A stretch of DNA of 8,373 bases from JAVJUS01 sp040220455. Lineage in GTDB: Bacteria; Pseudomonadota; Alphaproteobacteria; DSM-16000; Inquilinaceae. Location of the stretch: the NCBI GenBank assembly GCA_040220455.1, contig JAVJUS010000091.1, positions 1 through 8,373 on the forward strand, given 5' to 3'. This document shows, one piece after another, positions 1 to 5,754 of this stretch. The notes under the pieces were generated by a model. That model made no database searches. It had not been told where the DNA came from and saw only the letters and a list, made by a program, of their open reading frames with translations. The translations under genes were made by a program, and so were the position numbers. The stretch's first letter is position 1, and every line of letters starts with the position of its first letter.

Positions 1-662
1 GCCCGGCCGGGCGCGTGCGGGCCGGTGCGGGGGGGGGGGGGGGGGGGGGGGGGGGGGCGGGGCCCCCCCCCCCCCCCCCGCGGCAGGGTGGAGAGCACGG
101 CGACCCGCGTGCGCTCGACCCTGGCGAGGCGGGCGATCGCGCGAGTCAGGGTGTATTCGGTGTCGGCGGCCCGCGCCGGGTCGAGGAAGGCGACGACCTC
201 CCGCCGGTCCAGCGCGTCGCGCGCGGTCAGGCCCAGATAGACCGGCTCCCCGCCGGCGCCGCCCGTCGGCACGGCGCTCAGCCCGGCGGCGAGCGCGGCG
301 TCCTCCGTCGTCGAGAAGGGCGCCGGGTCGTGCCGGCGGACGACCAGCCGGCCCTCGGCCCGGGCGGCATACGCGTCGAGCAGCTCGCCCACGCGGCCCG
401 CATGGGCGGCCAGCGCCGGCGCTCGCTCGGCGAGGCCGGCCGATGCGTAGAAATCGACGACCACCGGCTCGTCCAGCCCCTCGAGCACGGCGCGCGTGGT
501 CGGCGACAGGGTGTGCAGCCCGGCGGCCGTCAGGTCCAGGCGCCAGCCCGCCAGCCAGCCATGGGCGGCGAGATTGCCGGCGACGAAGACCACCGCGGCG
601 AGCGCCAGTGCCGCCGCCGCCCGGCCGCGGGTCAGGCGCGGCGTCGGCCGCCCGCGGCTCAT
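1..662 (-). CDS. GldG-family ABC transporter auxiliary (substrate-binding-like) subunit, 3' part missing
   Basis: About 220 codons are visible, starting at the ATG at 662-660 and running off the left edge without a stop. The ATG overlaps the permease stop as ATGA, which indicates translational coupling. Seen: a short basic N-terminus, one hydrophobic anchor at residues ~15-33, then a soluble domain on the periplasmic side. The blocks RLDLT...LHTLSPTTRAVL, EPVVVDFYAS (~residue 60), a helical segment ending ELLDAYAAR, and VRRHDPAPFS are typical of the GldG/ABC_transp_aux family, as is the EYTLTRAIARL segment near residue 178. Family members are usually 450-600 aa, so more than half is missing. 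Their exact role outside gliding bacteria is unclear; they accompany ABC-2 exporters. From residue ~196 the frame becomes poly-Gly then poly-Pro, encoded by the homopolymer tract at 29-79. That stretch is probably not genuine coding sequence. Confidence 0.8.
   Translation of the reverse strand, partial: MSRGRPTPRLTRGRAAAALALAAVVFVAGNLAAHGWLAGWRLDLTAAGLHTLSPTTRAVLEGLDEPVVVDFYASAGLAERAPALAAHAGRVGELLDAYAARAEGRLVVRRHDPAPFSTTEDAALAAGLSAVPTGGAGGEPVYLGLTARDALDRREVVAFLDPARAADTEYTLTRAIARLARVERTRVAVLSTLPRGGGGGPRPPPPPPPPPRTGPHAPGR
29..79. repeat. G29 / C17 homopolymer pair, probable sequencing or assembly artefact
   Basis: On the plus strand 29 consecutive G (29-57) are followed by C, four G (59-62) and 17 consecutive C (63-79). 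The two runs are complementary and could fold on each other. They lie inside the GldG-like gene, where they stay in frame by length but encode only Gly and Pro. Pure homopolymers of this length are very rare in bacterial coding DNA. Poly-G facing poly-C is what falsely extended reads joined at a contig end, or a polymerase-blocking hairpin, would produce. The sequence to the left (1-28) may therefore be misjoined. Confidence 0.75.
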
Positions 663-1393
663 GCGGCGCGCAGGCGCGCGACCGCCAGGGTGTTGGCGAA
701 GACCGCGAGCGCGATGGCGGAGAGGAAGAAGACCAGATCGCGCGCCTCCACCAGCCCCCGGGCCAGCGCGTCGTAGCGGGCCAGGAAGCTGAATCCGGCC
801 AGCGCCTCCAGGACGACGGCCGGCGTCCCCTCGCCGGCGAGCCCCACGGCAAGGGGAGAGCCGGCGGCGGTCGAAAGGAAGCAGGCCGTCACGGCGACGA
901 CGAAGGCCACCACCTGGCTGTCGGTCAGGGCGCTGATCGCCGACCCGAGCGCCAGATAGGCGCCGGCGAGCAGCAGCGCCCCGGCATAGCCGGCGGCGAT
1001 CGCGCCCGGATCGGGGTCGCCGAGCCAGGCGACCGTGAGCCAGAGGGGCAGGGTGCCAGCGAGGCCCAGGGCGACGAAGGCCCAGGCGGCGAACAGCTTG
1101 CCCGTCACGGCCGCGAGCGGCCCGACCGGCCGGGAGAGCAGCAGCTCGACCGTGCCCGAGCGGCGCTCCTCGGCCCACAGGCGCATGGCGACGGCGGGCA
1201 CGAAGACGACCAGCAGCCAGGGCAGGAAGCCGAAGAAGACCTGGAGATCGGCCTGGCCGCGCGGGAAGAAGCCGCCGATCAGGAAGGTCGTCGCCCCGGC
1301 CGACCCGGCGAAGACCGCCAGGAAGACATAGCCCGGCGGCGTCGCGAACCAGGCCGCGAATTCACGCCGGAAGACCGCGCCGGCACCGTTCAC
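659..1393 (-). CDS. ABC-2 type permease, GldF-like
   Basis: A 244-aa membrane subunit of an ABC exporter. The N-terminus carries the RREFAAWFATPPGYVFLAVF motif typical of GldF/NosY-like permeases. This is followed by a second helix and the cytoplasmic coupling segment MRLWAEERRSGTVELLLSRPV (70-90), which contacts the ATPase in this family. Predicted helices lie at about 21-43, 52-72, 98-124, 131-156, 160-178 and 219-238, giving the usual six. The ARYDALARGLVEARDLVFFLS block near the C-terminus is a further GldF marker. I chose the GTG at 1393 because GGACGG sits six bases upstream; no better in-frame ATG exists. It lies 13 bp after the ATPase stop and overlaps the next gene by ATGA, so the three genes form one operon. 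The substrate is unknown. Confidence 0.88.
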   Translation of the reverse strand: MNGAGAVFRREFAAWFATPPGYVFLAVFAGSAGATTFLIGGFFPRGQADLQVFFGFLPWLLVVFVPAVAMRLWAEERRSGTVELLLSRPVGPLAAVTGKLFAAWAFVALGLAGTLPLWLTVAWLGDPDPGAIAAGYAGALLLAGAYLALGSAISALTDSQVVAFVVAVTACFLSTAAGSPLAVGLAGEGTPAVVLEALAGFSFLARYDALARGLVEARDLVFFLSAIALAVFANTLAVARLRAA

Positions 1394-1406
1394 GCGCGGC
1401 CGTCCG

Positions 1407-2168
<762 letters not shown>

Positions 2169-2173
2169 TGTGC

Positions 2174-2213
2174 GGATACCGCTTCCGGCCGGTCGGGTGC
2201 GGGTATCGTATCC
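2174..2213. promoter_or_regulatory. Inverted repeat in the divergent promoter region
   Basis: GGATACC at 2174-2180 is mirrored by GGTATC at 2202-2207 and GTATCC at 2208-2213. The right side overlaps the minus-strand -10 element and lies just upstream of the cyclase gene. A protein bound here could act on both divergent genes. The arms are only six bases, so chance is possible. I see no convincing separate -35/-10 pair for the plus-strand gene. Confidence 0.25.
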
Positions 2214-2233
2214 CGCCGACCCGGCCATGCCAA
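2205..2233 (-). promoter_or_regulatory. Candidate sigma-70 promoter of the ABC operon
   Basis: Read on the minus strand, TTGGCA (2233-2228; 5 of 6 to TTGACA) is followed by exactly 17 bp and then TACGAT (2210-2205; 4 of 6 to TATAAT). Transcription would begin near 2198, leaving a leader of about 30 nt before GTG 2168. The element overlaps the far more upstream ATG at 2228, which argues against that start. It is a consensus match by eye only. Confidence 0.5.
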
Positions 2234-2242
2234 AGGGCCGTG

Positions 2243-3949
2243 ATGACGACCCGACTCCGACTGATCAGCGGGCTCGTCCTGCTCGCCTTCGTCCTGGGCC
2301 ACCTGCTCAATCACGTCGCCGGGCTGGTCTCGGTCGAGGCGATGAACGCCCTGCTGTTTCTGAGCATCGCGCCCTGGCGCACGCTCCCCGGCACGGTGCT
2401 GCTGGTCGCGGCGGCGGCGACGCATGTGGCGCTGTCGCTGTGGTCGATCTTCGCGCGCCGCAGCCTGCGCCTGCGCCCGGCCGAGGCCGCCCAGCTCGGC
2501 CTCGGGCTGCTGATCCCGGTCCTGCTCGCCGAGCACGTGATCGGCACCCGCATCGCGCACGAGGTGATGGGCATCCGCACCGACTACACCCTCGTGCTCT
2601 TCGTCCACTGGGTCGTCGACCCGGTGGGCGGCGCGCTTCAGGCCTTCGCCCTGCTCGTCGCCTGGGGCCACGCGATGCTGGGGCTGCATTTCTGGCTGCG
2701 CGTGCGGTCCTGGTACCCGGCCGTCGTGCCCTGGGGCTTCGCCGCGGCGGTCCTGATTCCGGCCCTGGCGCTGGCCGGGTGGGTGGCGGCCGGGCTCGAC
2801 CTGCGCGCCGCGGCCGCCGACCCTGCCTGGGTCGAGGCGCTGATCGCGCGTACCGGCGTCACGGCCGAGTCGGCCACCTTCGTCGATCGCGGACGGCTGG
2901 TGGCCCAGCTCGGCTTTCTGGCCGTCCTCCTTGCGATCCTGGGCGCCCGGGGGCTGCGCGCGGCGGTGCGTGCCGGCCGGCGCCGGCCCCGGCTGCACTA
3001 CCGCGACCTGCGCACGGTCGACATCCTGCCCGGCGGCACGGCGCTGGAGAGCTTGCGCGCCGCGGGCATTCCCCATGCCTCGGTCTGCGGTGGGCGCGGG
3101 CGCTGCTCGACCTGCCGGGTGCGCGTCGGCGCCGGGGCGGAGCACCTGCCGCCGCCGGACGAGCGCGAGGCCAAGGTGCTGGACCGGATCGGCGCGCCGG
3201 AAGGGGTCCGCCTCGCCTGCCAGATCCGGCCGACCCGGGACCTGGAGGTCACGCCGCTCCTGCCGCCGACCGCCGGCCCGCGGGAGGGCTGGGCGCGGCC
3301 GAGCTATCTGCAGGGCCAGGAGCGGGAGATCGCGGTCCTGTTCGCCGATCTGCGCGGCTTCACGCAGCTATCCGACGGCCGGCTGCCCTATGACGTGGTC
3401 TTCGTGCTCAACCGCTATTTCGCGGCCATGGGGCGGGCGGTGGAGATATCCCAGGGTCGCCTCGACAAGTTCATCGGCGACGGCGTGATGGCGCTCTTCG
3501 GCATCGAATCGGGGTCGGCCGAGGGGTGTCGCCGGGCGCTGGCCTGCGTCCGCGCCATGGCCGAGGAACTCGACCAGCTCAACGAGAGCCTGGCGGGGGA
3601 GATCCCGCGCCCGCTCCGGATCGCCGTCGGCATCCATGCCGGCCCGGCGATCGTCGGCGAGATGGGCTATGGCGAGGCCAAGACGCTGACCGCCATCGGC
3701 GACGCGGTCAACGTGGCGAGCCGGCTCGAATCCGTCGCCAAGGAGCTGGACGTGACGCTGGTCGTCTCCGACGACGCCGCGGCGCTGGCGGGCATCGATC
3801 TCTCCGGCTATCCGTCCCATGAGGTCGCCCTGCGCGGCAAGGCGGGCTCCACCGTCCTGCGCGCCATCGACGATCCGCGCGCTCTCGAGGTGCCGCCGCC
3901 CCGCCGGAACCGCGCGACCCCGGCCCCCCGCGCCGCGCCCGCGCCGTAG
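2243..3949 (+). CDS. cyaC: CyaC-type membrane adenylate cyclase: six-helix His-rich anchor, [2Fe-2S] domain, class III cyclase domain
   Basis: A 568-aa protein from ATG 2243 (AAAGGG five bases upstream; GTG 2240 is an alternative). Residues 1-242 hold about six membrane helices (~7-28, 50-71, 85-107, 130-152, 161-185, 219-242) with histidines H20, H24, H61, H98, H106, H143 and H149. These resemble the diheme-b anchors of succinate:quinone reductases. Residues ~250-340 are a ferredoxin domain with C282-x5-C288-x2-C291 and C326. Residues ~360-530 are a class III cyclase with metal aspartates D369 (LFADLRGFT) and D413 (DKFIGDGVMALFG), adenine-selecting K409 and T483, and transition-state N490 and R494. 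All are intact, so it should convert ATP to cAMP. The same architecture is known in Sinorhizobium meliloti CyaC, reported as a quinone-responsive diheme cyclase; quinone sensing here is inferred from that. A Pro/Ala-rich tail follows. The TAG stop lies inside a palindromic repeat. Confidence 0.88.
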   Translation: MTTRLRLISGLVLLAFVLGHLLNHVAGLVSVEAMNALLFLSIAPWRTLPGTVLLVAAAATHVALSLWSIFARRSLRLRPAEAAQLGLGLLIPVLLAEHVIGTRIAHEVMGIRTDYTLVLFVHWVVDPVGGALQAFALLVAWGHAMLGLHFWLRVRSWYPAVVPWGFAAAVLIPALALAGWVAAGLDLRAAAADPAWVEALIARTGVTAESATFVDRGRLVAQLGFLAVLLAILGARGLRAAVRAGRRRPRLHYRDLRTVDILPGGTALESLRAAGIPHASVCGGRGRCSTCRVRVGAGAEHLPPPDEREAKVLDRIGAPEGVRLACQIRPTRDLEVTPLLPPTAGPREGWARPSYLQGQEREIAVLFADLRGFTQLSDGRLPYDVVFVLNRYFAAMGRAVEISQGRLDKFIGDGVMALFGIESGSAEGCRRALACVRAMAEELDQLNESLAGEIPRPLRIAVGIHAGPAIVGEMGYGEAKTLTAIGDAVNVASRLESVAKELDVTLVVSDDAAALAGIDLSGYPSHEVALRGKAGSTVLRAIDDPRALEVPPPRRNRATPAPRAAPAP

Positions 3950-4025
3950 GTCGCCCACGGCCGGAGGCCGTACGCGACGGCATCGACCGGGCCGCCCGCG
4001 CACCGCTTCGCGGTGGGCAACCTAC
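3946..4025. repeat. Palindrome-bounded intergenic repeat, copy A (~80 bp)
   Basis: Bounded by GTAGGTCGCCCACGG (3946-3960) and CGGTGGGCAACCTAC (4011-4025), which are inverted complements at 13 of 15 positions. The right end contains a perfect small hairpin CACCGC-TTC-GCGGTG (4001-4015). The left end includes the cyclase TAG stop (3947-3949). A second copy starts 146 bp further on. In RNA it would form a long hairpin and may help end transcription of the cyclase gene. It resembles REP/BIME-like intergenic elements in design, but I cannot assign a named family. Confidence 0.75.
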
Positions 4026-4043
4026 GGGGCCGCGCTTCCGAGG

Positions 4044-4083
4044 CCGGGGGGTGTCGGACTCGCTTCGCTCGACCGACCTCCGG
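4044..4083. repeat. Imperfect stem-loop between the two repeat copies
   Basis: CCGGGGGGTGTCGG (4044-4057) can pair imperfectly with CCGACCTCCGG (4073-4083) around a loop containing CGCTTCGC. The same CGCTTCGC octamer is the tip of the hairpin in both flanking repeat copies (4004-4011 and 4152-4159), so the spacer may belong to the same composite element. Confidence 0.4.
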
Positions 4084-4091
4084 ATCGTGTC

Positions 4092-4173
4092 GTTGGTCGC
4101 CCAGGGCAGAAGGCCGTGCGCGACGGCACCGGCGGCGGGGATGCCGCGCACCGCTTCGCGGTGGGCGACCTAC
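4092..4173. repeat. Palindrome-bounded intergenic repeat, copy B (~82 bp)
   Basis: Bounded by GTTGGTCGCCCAGGG (4092-4106) and CGGTGGGCGACCTAC (4159-4173), inverted complements at 13 of 15 positions. It shares the internal AGGCCGT-CGCGACGGCA segment and the GCGCACCGCTTCGCGGTGGGC end with copy A, in the same orientation. The middle is diverged (ATCGACCGGGCCGCC in A against ACCGGCGGCGGGGATGCC in B). It ends 9 bp from the msrA stop, so read from the other side it could serve as a terminator hairpin for msrA. Confidence 0.75.
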
Positions 4174-4182
4174 GGCCGCGCC

Positions 4183-4653
4183 TCAGATCGCCGGGCAGTG
4201 GGCGGCGATGCCGCGCTTCTCGAAGTATTGCTGGTGGTAGTCCTCGGCCATCCAAAAATCGCCAGCCTCGACGATCTCGGTGGCGATCGGGCGGCCGATC
4301 CGGGCCTCCGTCGCCTTCGCCGACGCCTCGGCCGCGGCGGCCTGGTCGGCGTCGAGGGTGAAGATCGCCGAACGGTACTGGGTCCCGACATCCGGTCCCT
4401 GGCGGTTCTTCTGCGTCGGGTCGTGGACGCCCCAGAAGACGGCCAGCAGGTCGTCGTAGCTCACCCGGGCCGGGTCGTACTCGACCCGCACCGCCTCGGC
4501 ATGGCCGGTCGAGCCGCTGCAGACCAGCTTGTAGTGCGGGTCGGCCACATGGCCGCCGGTATAGCCCACGGCCGTGCCGGTGACGCCCGGCACCTGTCGG
4601 AAGGTCGCCTCGACCCCCCAGAAGCAGCCGGCGGCGAAAATCGCGGTCGCCAT
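4183..4653 (-). CDS. msrA: Peptide-methionine (S)-S-oxide reductase MsrA
   Basis: A 156-aa cytosolic enzyme that reduces methionine S-sulfoxide in proteins and free methionine, normally recycled by thioredoxin. The catalytic Cys is C10 in the signature GCFWG (residues 9-13). Further family blocks are GVTGTAVGYTGG, YKLVCSGSTGHAEAVRVEYDP, FWGVHDPTQKNRQGPDVGTQYRS and the C-terminal YHQQYFEKRG. C153, four residues from the end (HCPAI), is the likely resolving cysteine. Length is normal for a stand-alone MsrA; no MsrB domain is fused. I chose ATG 4653 because AAGGA (4664-4660) lies six bases upstream and the protein then begins directly with the core MATAIFAAGCFWG. An in-frame start at 4752 would add 33 residues that do not look like MsrA. 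It converges with the cyclase gene and follows the PAS gene on the same strand by 129 bp. Confidence 0.96.
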   Translation of the reverse strand: MATAIFAAGCFWGVEATFRQVPGVTGTAVGYTGGHVADPHYKLVCSGSTGHAEAVRVEYDPARVSYDDLLAVFWGVHDPTQKNRQGPDVGTQYRSAIFTLDADQAAAAEASAKATEARIGRPIATEIVEAGDFWMAEDYHQQYFEKRGIAAHCPAI

Positions 4654-4688
4654 CGCTCGTCCTTTCCCGCAAACCGGTTGACGCGCAT

Positions 4689-4708
4689 CCTCCGCCATCC
4701 GACGGAGG
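4689..4708. repeat. Small stem-loop upstream of msrA
   Basis: CCTCCG (4689-4694) and CGGAGG (4703-4708) form a perfect 6-bp stem around an 8-base loop, 36-55 bp upstream of the msrA start. It could be an operator half-site pair or a leader hairpin. No clear -35/-10 pair is seen for msrA in 4654-4782. Confidence 0.3.
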
Positions 4709-4768
4709 TCGAATGGAAGAGATGGGCGCGCCGGGCCGGCTTTGCCAGTCACCGTGACGCGACCGGGC

Positions 4769-4782
4769 GGGGCGGCCGCCCC
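4769..4782 (-). terminator. Perfect GC palindrome directly after the PAS gene, possible terminator hairpin
   Basis: GGGGCGGCCGCCCC is a 14-bp perfect palindrome ending one base from the PAS gene stop (4785-4783). As RNA it would form a GC hairpin immediately after the stop codon. There is no T-run after it on the minus strand, so it is at best a non-canonical terminator or an mRNA 3'-end stabiliser. It suggests that msrA is not simply read through from the PAS gene. Confidence 0.4.
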
Positions 4783-5487
4783 TCAGCCGCGGCGGGGGGG
4801 CTCGGGCGCGCGGTCCAGGTCGTAGGGGACGGGGACGTTCGGCACGCCGTGGCCGATATCGAAGTAGGCGGCCCGGCGCGGGATCGACATCAGCCGCGGC
4901 CGGCGCGGCGCGTCGCGATAGCGGTGGACGTCGAGTTCCTCGCTGGCGGAGATGAGGAACCGCGGCGTGCCGTCGGGCGACGTCAGCGGCAGGCGCAGGA
5001 CCTCGACCTCCGCCTCCCGGCCCTCGGCGAAGACCTCGTCGACGACCAGATAGCCGCCGCAGGGATGGTCGAGCAGCATGTCGAAGAAGCGCGCGGCGGC
5101 GCGGCGCTCGGTCTCCGGCACGAAGTCGAGATAGTTCGACCCCGTCGTGTCGTAGCCGATCCGGCGGACGATGCCGGTACCGACGAGCCGGGCGAAATAC
5201 ACCCCCGGGCCCTTGCGCTCGTAGATCGTCAGGCTGGGCAGCAGGTCGGGCGGAATCGCCGACGGGTCGAGCATGGTCTTGCACGGCACCGGCGTGTGCG
5301 GCGCGAGCCGCTGCCAATAGCCCAGAAGACAGGCGGTCGCCGGGGACAGGGCGTCGCGGGGCGGCAGGCCGGGCCGGGCCGTATCCCGAGGGCGGGCGGT
5401 GCCGGTCGGACCCGCCGCAGCCGCGCGCCGCTGCCCGGGACGGTCTCCGGATTCGGGCGTTGCGCTCGGGTTTCGATGATGGCGCAT
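4783..5487 (-). CDS. PAS_5-family PAS domain protein, function unknown
   Basis: A 234-aa soluble protein. Residues 1-48 are Pro/Arg/Ala-rich and look disordered. From ~50 to ~180 the pattern is ACLLGYWQRL...PCKTMLDPSAIPPDLLPSLTIYE...YFARLVGTGIVRRIGYDTTGSNYLDFV, then a helix (ETERRAAARFFDMLL) and the strands GGYLVVDEVF and VEVLRLPLT. This is the PAS_5 layout common in alphaproteobacterial proteins (YW.L, DP..IP.LLP, RL.GT.I....G.D.TG). The C-terminus (~195-234) is Pro/Arg-rich. No kinase, cyclase, GGDEF or DNA-binding domain is attached, so its partner and ligand are unknown. I chose ATG 5487 because GGAGG (5497-5493) lies five bases upstream. In-frame starts at 5541 and 5574 would add a low-complexity leader with poorer ribosome sites. 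Confidence 0.8.
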   Translation of the reverse strand: MRHHRNPSATPESGDRPGQRRAAAAGPTGTARPRDTARPGLPPRDALSPATACLLGYWQRLAPHTPVPCKTMLDPSAIPPDLLPSLTIYERKGPGVYFARLVGTGIVRRIGYDTTGSNYLDFVPETERRAAARFFDMLLDHPCGGYLVVDEVFAEGREAEVEVLRLPLTSPDGTPRFLISASEELDVHRYRDAPRRPRLMSIPRRAAYFDIGHGVPNVPVPYDLDRAPEPPRRG

Positions 5488-5493
5488 CGGCAC

Positions 5494-5530
5494 CTCCCCG
5501 GGGAGTCGCCGTTCGGGCCCCGTCGGGGCC
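5494..5530 (-). promoter_or_regulatory. Leader hairpins over the ribosome site of the PAS gene
   Basis: The perfect palindrome CTCCCCGGGGAG (5494-5505) contains four of the five bases of the GGAGG ribosome-binding site (5497-5493). Just upstream in the transcript is a second hairpin, GGCCCC-GTC-GGGGCC (5516-5530, 6-bp stem, 3-base loop). Together they could hide the ribosome site. In such GC-rich DNA, dyads of this size also arise by chance. Confidence 0.3.
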
Positions 5531-5630
5531 TTCGCCGCCATGGCCGGGTCCGTCCCGACGAACCGGGGCGGCACCGTGAATGGCGACCTCGATATCCCGA
5601 GCCTAGCGCTTTCGACGTAAGGGAATCTAC

Positions 5631-5673
5631 CCCCATACGCGCGTAGAGGGAAATTTGAACGTTTCTTGTCAAT
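5631..5673 (-). promoter_or_regulatory. Possible promoter and operator of the PAS gene
   Basis: On the minus strand a perfect TTGACA lies at 5673-5668 in an AT-richer stretch (about 5600-5720). The expected -10 position (5650-5644) reads CCCTCTA, a poor match. It coincides with the left part of an imperfect 20-bp palindrome (5631-5650, 16 of 20 positions symmetric, perfect core TACGCGCGTA at 5636-5645). A dyad over the -10 and start region is where a repressor, or an activator replacing a weak -10, would bind. The leader to ATG 5487 would be about 150 nt. Confidence 0.35.
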
Positions 5674-5702
5674 CGCAATCTAGGAAATGTCGTATTCCGA
5701 AA

Positions 5703-5712
5703 TCGCATGCGA
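5703..5712. repeat. 10-bp perfect palindrome TCGCATGCGA
   Basis: A short perfect dyad 43 bp downstream of the divL-like stop and about 30 bp upstream of the TTGACA of the PAS gene. It may be an upstream binding site or chance. No function is assigned. Confidence 0.25.
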
Positions 5713-5720
5713 CGAGGCAT

Positions 5721-5750
5721 CTCGCCGACACCCGACTCGCCGACACCCGA
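5721..5750. repeat. Perfect 15-bp tandem duplication
   Basis: CTCGCCGACACCCGA occurs twice head to tail (5721-5735 and 5736-5750), ending four bases before the stop codon of the divL-like gene (5757-5755). The copies are identical, suggesting a recent slippage duplication or a pair of direct binding sites. It is outside coding sequence on the evidence here. Confidence 0.85.
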
Positions 5751-5754
5751 ATGG

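Noticed and set aside
29..79. Biological G-quadruplex or coding Gly/Pro repeat
   Set aside because: The pure uninterrupted G and C runs facing each other look artefactual, and no family member is known to me to carry poly-Gly then poly-Pro here.
2226..2228. ATG at 2228 as start of the ABC ATPase
   Set aside because: It is inside a likely promoter, has no ribosome site, and adds 20 residues foreign to the family; GTG 2168 fits better.
3808..4020. Short minus-strand frames reading through the palindromic repeats
   Set aside because: The shared peptide strings (AKRCA..., GLRPWATYG) come from the DNA repeat itself, not from a conserved protein.
3946..4173. CRISPR array
   Set aside because: Only two long imperfect palindromic units are present, with no short regular spacers and no cas genes.
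3946..4173. Insertion sequence or MITE with transposase
   Set aside because: No transposase frame and no clear target-site duplication are seen, so it is described only as a palindromic repeat.
4051..5646. Plus-strand open frame of 531 codons opposite msrA and the PAS gene
   Set aside because: Both minus-strand genes have clear family motifs and ribosome sites. The plus frame runs through repeats and has no recognisable domain.
5488..5754. tRNA, small RNA or riboswitch in the intergenic region
   Set aside because: No cloverleaf or known aptamer pattern could be found by eye; only short dyads and the tandem repeat are supported.
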